A stretch of DNA of 64,000 bases from Lachnospiraceae bacterium. GTDB lineage: Bacteria > Bacillota > Clostridia > Lachnospirales > Lachnospiraceae. Position numbers and translations under genes: made by a program. The stretch covers positions 125,165 through 189,164 of the forward strand of contig JAHZAV010000002.1 of NCBI GenBank assembly GCA_019423745.1, given 5' to 3'. The notes under the pieces were generated by a model. That model worked only from the letters and a program-made list of their open reading frames with translations, made no database searches and was not told where the DNA came from. Position 1 is the first letter of the stretch. Each line of letters starts with the position of its first letter. Shown piece after piece: positions 1 to 7,463 of the stretch.

Positions 1-136
1 GATAGTCTCCTATCTGAACGGTTGCATAGAATCCAAGTACAACAGCCAGGGCAAGCAACATTGCCATTACTGCAAGTTTTCTCACATCCTGAAATTCATG
101 AAGAGAGTCTGTAAATAGTTTCTTAATTTTTTTCAT
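1..136 (-). CDS. folT: ECF transporter S component, folate family (partial)
   Basis: Only the first 45 codons are in the window; the gene runs off the left edge. It starts at an ATG preceded by GGAGG eight bases upstream. The visible part has a basic amphipathic start (MKKIKKLFTDS) and then a hydrophobic stretch (LAVMAMLLALAVVLGFYATV), as in the first helix of S components of energy-coupling factor vitamin transporters. The decisive clue is the THF riboswitch directly upstream, which in Clostridia usually controls folate transport (folT) or folate synthesis genes. The protein would bind folate in the membrane and work with a shared EcfT-EcfA module encoded elsewhere. The family call rests on context plus a short N-terminus; another folate-related membrane protein is possible. 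Confidence 0.7.
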   Translation of the reverse strand, partial: MKKIKKLFTDSLHEFQDVRKLAVMAMLLALAVVLGFYATVQIGDY

Positions 137-139
137 AAA

Positions 140-190
140 AAATACCTCCTTTTCGCAGTAGTCCTTTAAGCTACCCATAAGCAGGTATTT
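140..190 (-). promoter_or_regulatory. Putative RBS-sequestering stem of the THF riboswitch
   Basis: On the minus strand AAATACCT (190..183) is exactly complementary to AGGTATTT (147..140). The latter contains the end of the GGAGG ribosome binding site and the spacer before the folT ATG. A small inner hairpin, GTAG/CTAC (174..171 with 161..158), lies between the arms. Forming this stem would hide the ribosome binding site. The left arm overlaps a CTGCTT (184..179) that can pair with AAGCAG (303..298), the 5' strand of riboswitch helix P1, giving a plausible switch. The complementarity is visible; the mechanism is inferred. Confidence 0.6.
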
Positions 191-202
191 CTGTCTATGT
201 GT

Positions 203-302
203 AGCAGCGGGATGCGAAATATGTACCGCAAGCATTTTGCTTTTCGTCCTGTTGGCAACTCCCCGTCCAACTGGCACTTAACGCACACATTCCTACTCTG
301 CT
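203..302 (-). ncRNA. THF (tetrahydrofolate) riboswitch
   Basis: Read on the minus strand this 100-nt leader shows the conserved blocks of the THF-I riboswitch in order: GAGTAGG, GCGTTAAGTGCC, GGACGGGGAGTTG, GGACGAAAAGC, GCGGTACAT and GCATCCCGC. The closing helix P1 is AGCAG (302..298) with CTGCT (207..203). It lies between a sigma-A-like promoter and a folT-like gene, the usual position of this class. The riboswitch binds reduced folates and normally lowers expression of folate uptake or synthesis. The match is from memory of the family consensus, but the number and order of blocks make it firm. Confidence 0.9.
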
Positions 303-358
303 TTCCATTTTTCTTATTTAGTCCGATTTAAATTAGGACCTTTTCCTGTTTCTACTCT

Positions 359-388
359 AATATACTTCCTCTTATAAAACAATGTCAA
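359..388 (-). promoter_or_regulatory. Promoter for THF riboswitch-folT transcript
   Basis: TTGACA (388..383) and TATATT (364..359) are separated by 18 bp, a good vegetative sigma-A match. Transcription would start near 352 and run into the riboswitch. It lies just after the homoserine dehydrogenase stop codon, so folT is a separate unit. Confidence 0.75.
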
Positions 389-429
389 GATGAATTACCT
401 TTTTAATTGTCTATTCATCAAAAAACTTG

Positions 430-1716
430 CTAGTATTCCCGGAGCACACTGCTTATCTCATATACAACATCAAGCTTTTTCAGATCATCCAGCGCATTCG
501 CCATATGATACTCCTTTACTGCTTCTGTCCCTATGACAAGTTCAGCCATTTCACTCTTAATCATTTTTTGCACTACCTTGGAGATACTGACTTTGTGAAT
601 AGCAAGTTCTCCTGCAATGGATGCCAGAACACCTGGCTTATTCATTACCTGCATTCGGATGAAAAACTTATTTTTGATATCTCCTGGTTTTTTTACCTGT
701 GTTTTTCGATAGCAGGTACATCCAATTCTTCCCGAACATCCATACTGCATATTTCGCATGATATCAATAACATCTCCCACAACAGCACTGGCTGTAGGAA
801 ACTCACCTGCTCCCCGCCCATAAAACATCACATCATCTACAGCATCTCCATGTACAAACACTGCATTAAAAGAATCTCTTACTGTAGCAAGCGGGTGATC
901 TCTGGAAATCAGCATAGGATAGACCGCCACTTCGATTTGTCCGTCACGCTGCCGTGCAATTCCCAATAATTTAATTACACTATCAAATTCCTTTGCATAC
1001 TTAATATCTCTTGCAGTGATTTTCGTAATTCCTTCCGTGTATACATCATCAAACACAACTCTGGAATGAAAAGCAGTGGAGGCAAGAATCGCTACCTTTC
1101 TTCCTGCATCCAGCCCCTGTATATCTGCTGTAGGATCTGCTTCCGCATAACCAAGCTCTGTCGCCTGATTTAAAGCCTCCTGAAATTCCATATTATCTTC
1201 AAACATGCGAGTCAGGATATAGTTGGTTGTTCCATTGACAATTCCTACGGCATCTGATATTTCATTTCCTGCCAGGCACTGTTTGAGAGGACGAATAATC
1301 GGAATTCCTCCTGCTACTGCTGCTTCAAAAAGAAAATCCACTCCGTTTTCGGCAGCAGCTTCATATAACTCCGCTCCATGAACCGCTATCAGGTCTTTAT
1401 TTGCTGTAACCACACTCTTTCCCGCACGCATTGCTTCCAGAATAATCGTTTTAGCTGGTTCAATTCCTCCCATCACTTCAATAATAACAGATATTTCCTC
1501 GTTTTCCGTGAGATCCCTGTAATTATCTGTCAGAAGATTTTCATCTACTCCCTCTCTTTTCTTTGAGGTATTATGCACAAGAATACCTGCAATCTGTAAA
1601 AAAGCTCCTGTTTTTTTCTCCAATTCGTCCTTCTGTCTTTCCAGAAGCTTGTAGACTCCACTTCCTACTGTTCCAAGGCCAAGAAGCCCTGCTTTGATTA
1701 TCTTTTGTTCTGCCAT
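430..1716 (-). CDS. hom: Homoserine dehydrogenase
   Basis: This 428-residue protein would reduce aspartate semialdehyde to homoserine with NAD(P)H, the branch point to threonine and methionine. The N-terminus carries a Rossmann motif (GLGTVGSGV, about residues 13-21), followed by TANKDLIAVHG with the substrate-region lysine, AVAGGIPIIRPL, NGTTNYILT and the family signature EADPTADIQGLDAGRK. The last 80 or so residues (KNKFFIRMQVMNKPGVLASIA onward) look like an ACT domain for feedback control by threonine. The start is the ATG at 1716, seven bases after GGAGGG; the frame is open 28 codons further upstream, but that stretch has no good ribosome binding site. It is single-domain, with no aspartokinase fusion. 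No leader peptide or T-box is evident upstream, and the promoter is not clear. Confidence 0.95.
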   Translation of the reverse strand: MAEQKIIKAGLLGLGTVGSGVYKLLERQKDELEKKTGAFLQIAGILVHNTSKKREGVDENLLTDNYRDLTENEEISVIIEVMGGIEPAKTIILEAMRAGKSVVTANKDLIAVHGAELYEAAAENGVDFLFEAAVAGGIPIIRPLKQCLAGNEISDAVGIVNGTTNYILTRMFEDNMEFQEALNQATELGYAEADPTADIQGLDAGRKVAILASTAFHSRVVFDDVYTEGITKITARDIKYAKEFDSVIKLLGIARQRDGQIEVAVYPMLISRDHPLATVRDSFNAVFVHGDAVDDVMFYGRGAGEFPTASAVVGDVIDIMRNMQYGCSGRIGCTCYRKTQVKKPGDIKNKFFIRMQVMNKPGVLASIAGELAIHKVSISKVVQKMIKSEMAELVIGTEAVKEYHMANALDDLKKLDVVYEISSVLREY

Positions 1717-1832
1717 ATGATCCCTCCGTTTCATGCCGTAAAGTATATCATAGTTATTAGGGTTCTTCCAGAATAAATAAATCATTAACATAGTTATCAA
1801 AATGAAAGCAAAACATTTTATACCGCAACGAC

Positions 1833-1881
1833 AAAAAAGCTATTAAAACCATTATCTTCAGATAATCATTTTAATAGCTTT
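1833..1881 (-). terminator. Rho-independent terminator of tRNA-Gly
   Basis: Arms of 13 bp (1869-1881 and 1836-1848) are perfectly complementary, and an inner ATTATC/GATAAT pair extends the hairpin. On the minus strand the hairpin ends in a run of six T (1838..1833). It begins five bases after the tRNA 3' end. Confidence 0.85.
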
Positions 1882-1885
1882 AAAG

Positions 1886-1958
1886 AGCGACAGACGGGGC
1901 TCGAACCCGCGACCCCGACCTTGGCAAGGTCGTACTCTACCAACTGAGCCACTGTCGC
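1886..1958 (-). tRNA. tRNA-Gly (anticodon GCC)
   Basis: The 73-nt minus-strand sequence folds as a cloverleaf. The acceptor stem is GCGACAG/CTGTCGC, the D arm contains GGCTCAGTTGGTAGAGT, and the anticodon stem and loop read GACCTTGCCAAGGTC with anticodon GCC. The T arm contains GGTTCGAGCC. The discriminator base is T (U in RNA), as in bacterial tRNA-Gly. The CCA end is not encoded and must be added by nucleotidyltransferase. It is a single tRNA with its own promoter and terminator. Confidence 0.97.
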
Positions 1959-1993
1959 ATATCTTGTAGTTTGTGTTCATCAGAACAATACAT

Positions 1994-2022
1994 AATATAC
2001 TACATGATGTTTTGTTTGTCAA
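1994..2022 (-). promoter_or_regulatory. Promoter of tRNA-Gly
   Basis: A perfect -35 TTGACA (2022..2017) is followed after exactly 17 bp by TATATT (1999..1994). The predicted start lies about 30 bases upstream of the mature tRNA end. This is close to the sigma-A consensus, as expected for a stable RNA gene. Confidence 0.85.
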
Positions 2023-2097
2023 CACTTTTTTCAACTTTTTTAAATTTATTTTTTCTGTTTTATTAGTCTGACAAAATAACGGATTAAGGAACCATAA

Positions 2098-2142
2098 AAA
2101 CTATCCTGACAGGCGCTGTTGATTTTATACAGCACCTGCCAG
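2098..2142 (-). terminator. Terminator of the hemZ-hisS-aspS operon
   Basis: On the minus strand CTGGCAGGTGCTGT (2142..2129) pairs with ACAGCGCCTGTCAG (2119..2106), apart from one G-U pair and one mismatch. A T-rich tail (GATAGTTTTTATGG) follows. It starts 19 bases past the aspS stop codon. Confidence 0.8.
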
Positions 2143-2161
2143 ATGTTTCTTATTTTTCTAT

Positions 2162-3958
2162 TTATTTCGACTCCTCTTCCTGAGTAATCTGAAGCCCAAG
2201 TTCATCCAGTTGCTTCTGATCTACAGGGGTCGGCGCCTCTGTCATAAGATCTGATGCATCTTTCACTTTAGGGAAGGCAATTACATCACGAATACTGTCT
2301 TCTTTAGCCATCAGCATCACAAGTCGATCCAGACCATATGCAAGTCCTGCATGAGGCGGTACACCATATTTAAACGCATTTAACAGGAATCCAAACTGCT
2401 CCTGAGCCTGTTCAGGAGTAAAGCCCAGTACTTCAAACATTTTACTTTGAATTTCCTGATTAAAGATACGCACACTTCCCCCACCAATTTCATTTCCATT
2501 CAGAACAATGTCATAGGCTTTAGCACGAACCCTTCCTGGTTCTGTATCTATATACTGCAGATCTTCTTCCATCGGCATAGTAAAAGGATGATGCATTGCT
2601 GTATAACGGTTTTGCTCCTCACTCCATTCAAGAAGCGGGAATTCCGTAATCCAGATAAATTTATACTCATTTTTATCCAGCAACTCCATCTGGCGGGCCA
2701 GCTCAAGACGCAGATTTCCAAGTACATCCCAGACAACTTTATTTTTATCTGCCGCAAACAAAAGGAGATCTCCATTCTCTCCTTTCATTGCCTCAATCAG
2801 AGAAGCCATTTCTTCCTCTTTCATAAATTTAGCAAAAGAGGATTTTACAGTTCCATCTTCCTGAATAGCAATATATGCAAGGCCTTTTGCACCGAAATCC
2901 TTAGCAAAATCTACAAGTTTATCAATTTTCTTTCTCGGCATTGCCCCCTGCCCTTTGGCATTAATGCCGCGAACTGTGCCGCCTGCTTCAATCGCACCTT
3001 TAAATACGACAAACTCACAATTTCTTACAACCTCTGTTACATCCTGAAGTTCCATACCGAAACGGATATCCGGTTTATCAGAGCCAAAGCGATCCATAGC
3101 CTCCTGCCATGTCATTCTTGGAATCGGCAGAGAAACTTCCACTCCCAGCACTTCATGGAACAGTTTTTTAAGAAGTCTTTCATTTACATCAATTACATCA
3201 TCTACATCAACAAAAGAAAGTTCCATATCAATCTGCGTGAATTCAGGCTGCCTGTCTGCGCGGAGATCCTCATCGCGGAAACATTTTGCGAGCTGGAAAT
3301 AACGATCACATCCTGAGCACATTAAAAGCTGCTTAAACAGCTGTGGTGACTGTGGAAGTGCATAAAAATGTCCATGATGAATTCGGCTGGGTACAAGATA
3401 ATCTCTTGCTCCTTCTGGCGTGCTTCCCACAAGAACAGGAGTTTCTATTTCCAGGAAGCCTTCCTCTGCCAGAAACTGTCTTGTCAATGTTGCCACCTTA
3501 CTTCTCATGAGAAGGTTTCTTTGCATGTCCGGTCTTCTAAGGTCAAGATAACGATATTTCAGACGTACCTCTTCCTTCGTTTTAGAATTTTCTTCTACCT
3601 GAAACGGAGGTGTTTCCGCTTCTGACAAAATACGCAGTTCTTCTGGAATAATCTCAATCTCTCCTGTAGAAATATTTTCATTCACAGCCCCTGAACGCTT
3701 CTCCACTTTTCCAACAATTGCCACTACATATTCTGCACGAAGCTTTGCTGCTTTCTCCAAAAGCGATGCATCTGTCTTTCCTTCCTCAAATACAGCCTGA
3801 ATGATTCCGGAACGGTCTCGCACATCAACAAAAACCAGTCCTCCTTTGTTTCTGTTTTTCTGAACCCATCCCATTACGGTAACTGTCTCCCCGATTTGTG
3901 CTGCGGATAATTCCCCACAGCGGTGAGTTCTTTTTAAACCCTGCATTGATTCTGCCAT
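2162..3958 (-). CDS. aspS: Aspartyl-tRNA synthetase
   Basis: This 598-residue class II synthetase charges tRNA-Asp with aspartate. The length and layout are those of the bacterial type: an N-terminal OB-fold anticodon-binding domain (about residues 5-105, with VTVMGWVQKNRNKGG), a catalytic core with motif 2 around FRDEDLRADRQPEFTQ, an inserted GAD domain (about 290-420), and motif 3 near GLAYGLDRLVML. The start has GGAGGAG eight bases upstream. It is the last gene of hemZ-hisS-aspS, 16 bp after hisS, and a terminator follows. I cannot tell from sequence alone whether it is tRNA-Asn non-discriminating. Confidence 0.97.
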   Translation of the reverse strand: MAESMQGLKRTHRCGELSAAQIGETVTVMGWVQKNRNKGGLVFVDVRDRSGIIQAVFEEGKTDASLLEKAAKLRAEYVVAIVGKVEKRSGAVNENISTGEIEIIPEELRILSEAETPPFQVEENSKTKEEVRLKYRYLDLRRPDMQRNLLMRSKVATLTRQFLAEEGFLEIETPVLVGSTPEGARDYLVPSRIHHGHFYALPQSPQLFKQLLMCSGCDRYFQLAKCFRDEDLRADRQPEFTQIDMELSFVDVDDVIDVNERLLKKLFHEVLGVEVSLPIPRMTWQEAMDRFGSDKPDIRFGMELQDVTEVVRNCEFVVFKGAIEAGGTVRGINAKGQGAMPRKKIDKLVDFAKDFGAKGLAYIAIQEDGTVKSSFAKFMKEEEMASLIEAMKGENGDLLLFAADKNKVVWDVLGNLRLELARQMELLDKNEYKFIWITEFPLLEWSEEQNRYTAMHHPFTMPMEEDLQYIDTEPGRVRAKAYDIVLNGNEIGGGSVRIFNQEIQSKMFEVLGFTPEQAQEQFGFLLNAFKYGVPPHAGLAYGLDRLVMLMAKEDSIRDVIAFPKVKDASDLMTEAPTPVDQKQLDELGLQITQEEESK

Positions 3959-3974
3959 TTTCTTTCTCCTCCTG

Positions 3975-5240
3975 TTACAGCCTGTCTACGGAATCTGCAT
4001 AACAGTCCACAATTGTCTCATATCCATCTTCCATAAGCTGTTCCTTTTGAAATTTCTTATTCTTTTTCATATTGGCTACCAGAACCTGTTTTCCTTCTTT
4101 TCTGTCTTTCTTGGCAAGCTCCAGTACTTTTAACACACCATCTTTTGGCATGTTCTTTTCCATGAGGTAAGCCTTTTTCTCTCCCCCTCCCGGAACTTTA
4201 TAACCATTTTCCAGAAGAAGCATAACGATTCTTTCAAAACCAATGGAAAATCCACAGGCTGGTGTATCCTGTCCGGTAAATTTCCCGATCATTTTGTCAT
4301 AACGTCCTCCCCCGGCGACAGAACCACCAAAATCATCCATAACTACTTCAAAAATAGTTCCTGTATAATAAGACTGTCCTCTTACCATTGTTGGAGTAAA
4401 TTTAATTTTAAACTCAGCTTCTTTTGCAGCTTCAACACTGGACATAATCATCTCCATGCTGTCCGCTGTCTCATCTTTCAGAAAATCTCCCAGCTTTTCT
4501 TTCAGAAAACGGATACCACCTGCATCTTCTGGTGTCTCCTCAAAAAGCTTAAGATACGTATCCACATTTTCTTTTTCATAGCCCAGTTCTATCAACTCTT
4601 CTGCTACAGCTTCTGGACCTATCTTATCCATTTTGTCCAGGATAATAAATACATCATCATAGTCTTTTTCAGCAAAACCGCTGTAAGCCGCCATTGCTTT
4701 AAGAATATTACGGTCATTGATACATACCGTAAAATTGTGAAATCCCATTTTTCCAAGCATCGCTGTAGTAGCAAGTATCAACTCAATTTCTGCCAGATTT
4801 CCTGGTTCTCCCAGAATATCAATATCACATTGTATAAACTGACGAAAACGCCCTTTCTGCGGGCGGTCAGCACGCCATACATTACCGATCTGCAGTGCTT
4901 TAAATGGAGATGGCAGATCATTGGAATGATTCGAATAATATCTTGCAAGTGGCACAGTCAGATCATATCTTAGACCTCCATCCACTACGTCCATTTCCTC
5001 TGTCGCTTCGGCAATTTTTAATTTTTCTCCACGTTTCAGAATTTTAAAGATAAGTTTCTCATTATCTCCTCCCTGCTTGCTGCACAAATTTTCGATGTGC
5101 TCCACGCATGGCGTCTCCATAGACATGAATCCATAAGTTTTATAAGTATCTTTGATCATCTGAATTACATAATCCCTGATTTCCATTTCTCTGGGAAGAA
5201 TATCTTTCATTCCCGTGACTGGTTTTTTCTTCAGCGCCAT
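3975..5240 (-). CDS. hisS: Histidyl-tRNA synthetase
   Basis: This class II synthetase of 421 residues attaches histidine to tRNA-His. Visible motifs are YDLTVPLARYYS near residue 95, motif 2 RADRPQKGRFRQF, the HisRS signature RGQSYYTGTIFE, GGRYDKM and motif 3 FSIGFERIV. The ATG at 5240 is preferred because AAGGAG lies seven bases upstream; an ATG two codons earlier sits on top of the ribosome binding site. The first ten bases overlap the hemZ 3' end, so translation is probably coupled. The C-terminal anticodon-binding domain is short and divergent: only about 65 residues follow motif 3, against roughly 90-100 in typical HisRS. Function as HisRS is likely from the intact catalytic motifs. Confidence 0.93.
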   Translation of the reverse strand: MALKKKPVTGMKDILPREMEIRDYVIQMIKDTYKTYGFMSMETPCVEHIENLCSKQGGDNEKLIFKILKRGEKLKIAEATEEMDVVDGGLRYDLTVPLARYYSNHSNDLPSPFKALQIGNVWRADRPQKGRFRQFIQCDIDILGEPGNLAEIELILATTAMLGKMGFHNFTVCINDRNILKAMAAYSGFAEKDYDDVFIILDKMDKIGPEAVAEELIELGYEKENVDTYLKLFEETPEDAGGIRFLKEKLGDFLKDETADSMEMIMSSVEAAKEAEFKIKFTPTMVRGQSYYTGTIFEVVMDDFGGSVAGGGRYDKMIGKFTGQDTPACGFSIGFERIVMLLLENGYKVPGGGEKKAYLMEKNMPKDGVLKVLELAKKDRKEGKQVLVANMKKNKKFQKEQLMEDGYETIVDCYADSVDRL

Positions 5241-6706
5241 AGCCATTCTCCTTTTCGTTCTATCATTTCATCAATACGTCCAATGTAGTCTTTCACATTC
5301 TTTACATTTTCAACTCGCATCAACGTAGTTTTTCTTTGATTTCTACTTCCCGGAACAACAATAGGTTTATCCAGAAGAATCTTAGTGGAAGATCCTGCTC
5401 CAGCCGCAATAATTGACTGCTTTTCTTCCATAATAAGTATATTGTATATTCCTGCTTTGTCAACCTTTGCATAGCCAACATTTTCAAAATTACCAGCAAT
5501 ATTTTTCTGACGATACAGATAATAAGGGACAAGATCCATTTTGGCTGCTGCTTCATAGGCTTCTTCGATCATTTTAGGAAGTTCTTCTCCCATTTTTGCT
5601 GATGTCCGCTCCAACGAAGCAATCGTCCCCGTATTGGTTTTTTCCTGACCCATTTTAGCTGCCCGCTTAATAGCAAGCGCATGAACTGTCAGGCTGTCTG
5701 GAGCCATTTTACTTATTTTGGACAAAGTATCTTTCATGTCTTCTGTCTGTTCTCCTGGAAGACCTGCAATCAAATCCATATTAATGTTATCAAATCCCAA
5801 TTTTCTCGCAAGCGCATAGGCCTCTTCAATCTCATGGACTGTATGTTTTCTTCCGATCAAATCCAGCGTTTTTTGCTGCATTGTCTGTGGATTTATTGAA
5901 ATTCTCGTAATTTGATGTTGCCTTAAGACCTTCAGTTTATCTTCTGTAATACTGTCCGGCCTACCTGCCTCCACTGTGTATTCCAAAAGAAAGTCTCGCG
6001 AAAATGTTTTGTCAATATGGGTAAGCAAACGCTCCAGTTGATGCTCGCTTAATGTAGTCGGCGTTCCTCCTCCAATATAAATTGTATTCAGCTTCTTATT
6101 CTTTCTCTTTGCCTGTGCTCCGATATAAGACAACTCTTTTAGCAAAGCTTCCAGATACGGTTCTATATAATCCTTCCATGCTTCAACAGAACCAGAGCTG
6201 AAGGAACAGTAACTGCATACAGAAGGGCAAAAAGGAATACCAACATAAAGGCTGTAGCCATTTTGACAGTCCAAACCACTTAGAATCTGTTTTTCACGCC
6301 CCGCAATCTCATAGGCAAGCCTGGCCTTTTTCAAACTCACAAAGGAATCCTTCGTAAACCAATCCACGAATTGATCCTCATCCATTCCCTCATTCAATTT
6401 CTGCATAGCCAGCTTTGTAGGACGTACCCCGGTCAAAATTCCCCAGGCCAAGTCTTTTTGGGTATATCTTCGACAAGCTTTATAAAGCTTCACATCTACT
6501 ACATATTTCCGCTGCTTACGGTCCTCTATTTCAGCTAACTCACTATCCTCAACTGTTAAAATCTGTCCGTCAGGAAACTCTATCCGAAATGTTTCCGCAA
6601 GCGTCGGGACCACTGCCTGACGCACATCCTCCTCCGGAAAAAAGGCCTTCGTCAGATGATATGTGTTATATGTATATAAATCTTCTTTACAGCTCAAAAA
6701 AATCAT
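5231..6706 (-). CDS. hemZ: HemZ-type radical SAM coproporphyrinogen III dehydrogenase-like protein
   Basis: The 491-residue protein has the radical SAM cluster motif CPSVCSYC (a CX3CX2C pattern near residue 180), GGGTPT for SAM binding, and the HemN/HemW-family motifs ISINPQTM and DLIAGLPGE. An N-terminal domain of about 160 residues precedes the radical SAM core, which matches HemZ rather than HemW. HemZ is described as an oxygen-independent coproporphyrinogen dehydrogenase, but no other heme gene is in this window and many Lachnospiraceae lack the pathway, so the real substrate is uncertain. It is first in a unit with hisS and aspS and overlaps hisS. The start follows AAAGG by ten bases. 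A large palindrome separates it from the gene upstream. Confidence 0.85.
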   Translation of the reverse strand: MIFLSCKEDLYTYNTYHLTKAFFPEEDVRQAVVPTLAETFRIEFPDGQILTVEDSELAEIEDRKQRKYVVDVKLYKACRRYTQKDLAWGILTGVRPTKLAMQKLNEGMDEDQFVDWFTKDSFVSLKKARLAYEIAGREKQILSGLDCQNGYSLYVGIPFCPSVCSYCSFSSGSVEAWKDYIEPYLEALLKELSYIGAQAKRKNKKLNTIYIGGGTPTTLSEHQLERLLTHIDKTFSRDFLLEYTVEAGRPDSITEDKLKVLRQHQITRISINPQTMQQKTLDLIGRKHTVHEIEEAYALARKLGFDNINMDLIAGLPGEQTEDMKDTLSKISKMAPDSLTVHALAIKRAAKMGQEKTNTGTIASLERTSAKMGEELPKMIEEAYEAAAKMDLVPYYLYRQKNIAGNFENVGYAKVDKAGIYNILIMEEKQSIIAAGAGSSTKILLDKPIVVPGSRNQRKTTLMRVENVKNVKDYIGRIDEMIERKGEWLWR

Positions 6707-6721
6707 AATATTTCAGCCTTT

Positions 6722-6766
6722 CTTACACTTTTGCCCAGGGCTGTTAACACTTTCACCCAGGGCTTA
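6722..6766. repeat. Imperfect tandem repeat upstream of hemZ
   Basis: Two adjacent units of about 20-22 bp read ACACTTTTGCCCAGGGCTGT and ACACTTTCACCCAGGGCT on the plus strand, each followed by a TTAAC-like junction. A third ACACTTTT occurs at 6785, inside the loop of the adjoining palindrome. The units lie between the hemZ start and the palindrome and contain no gene. Confidence 0.6.
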
Positions 6767-6820
6767 ACGCAATTTGGGACGTAACACTTTTAAAGTTTGT
6801 TACGTCCCAAATTGCGTTAA
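6764..6820. repeat. Large perfect palindrome at the 3' end of the glyoxalase II-like gene
   Basis: Arms 6764-6786 and 6798-6820 are perfect 23-bp inverted repeats around an 11-base centre. The arms contain TTTGGGACGTAACA. The stop codon of the upstream gene (6819..6817) lies inside the arm. Neither strand has a clear T-run after the hairpin, so it is not a standard terminator. Its GGGACGTA core recurs in the palindrome at 20122-20192. Confidence 0.75.
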
Positions 6821-7437
6821 ACAAACGGATTATGTTCTCTCTCATAACCAATCATGGTTTCACCCATATGTCCCGGATATACTTTCACATCATCCGGCAA
6901 AGTTAAAATTTTTTCACGGATTCCACGAATTAATTCCGCCATACTGCTGCCTGGAAAATCAGTTCTTCCTACAGAATTTTGGAATAATGTATCACCACTG
7001 AAGAGCACTTTTTCTTTCTCTACATAATAGCATACTCCTCCCGGTGTATGCCCCGGTGTATAAAGCACCAGAAAGTCATATCCTGCCAAAGACAGCACCT
7101 GACCATCTTGAATATAAGAAGCCCCCGAAAAACTAAAACCGGACGTATAACTTCCAGAAAGGTTCAAAGCTGGCTCTTTCAAGGTATTTTCCTCTTGCTC
7201 ATGTGCATATACTGGCACATCATACCTTTCCAAAAATCCATTCAGCCCCATAGTATGGTCAAAATGTCCATGCGTTAAAAGAATAGCTACTATTTTCAGT
7301 TCTTTCTCTTTTATATAATCAAGAATAGAAGACGGACAGGCCGCCGGATCAACGATTACTGCCTCTTTTGTCTCTTCATTAGAAACAACATAGCAGTTTG
7401 TACTGATAATACCTGTGACAAATTTTTCTACCTTCAT
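6817..7437 (-). CDS. MBL-fold hydrolase, glyoxalase II-like
   Basis: This 206-residue metallo-beta-lactamase fold protein has the metal site THGHFDHTMG (a HxHxDH pattern near residue 55), YTPGHTPGG with a second-shell histidine, FSGDTLF with the bridging aspartate, and a late YPGHMGET histidine. Such short cytosolic proteins are annotated as hydroxyacylglutathione hydrolase-like thioester hydrolases, but Clostridia generally lack glutathione, so the physiological thiol ester is unknown. It starts 26 bp after rel and is probably in the apt-rel operon. The stop codon falls inside a 57-bp palindrome that ends the unit. Confidence 0.88.
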   Translation of the reverse strand: MKVEKFVTGIISTNCYVVSNEETKEAVIVDPAACPSSILDYIKEKELKIVAILLTHGHFDHTMGLNGFLERYDVPVYAHEQEENTLKEPALNLSGSYTSGFSFSGASYIQDGQVLSLAGYDFLVLYTPGHTPGGVCYYVEKEKVLFSGDTLFQNSVGRTDFPGSSMAELIRGIREKILTLPDDVKVYPGHMGETMIGYEREHNPFV

Positions 7438-7463
7438 GCTTCCTTCACCTCATATCTCATCTT

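Noticed and set aside
2447..3316. A 289-codon plus-strand open frame
   Set aside because: It lies antisense to the strongly supported aspS gene and has no ribosome binding site or family motifs.
6764..6820. Ordinary rho-independent terminator
   Set aside because: No T-run follows the stem on either strand.
5247..6830. T-box leader for hisS-aspS
   Set aside because: hisS overlaps hemZ, and the region before hemZ has a palindrome but no T-box sequence or specifier loop.
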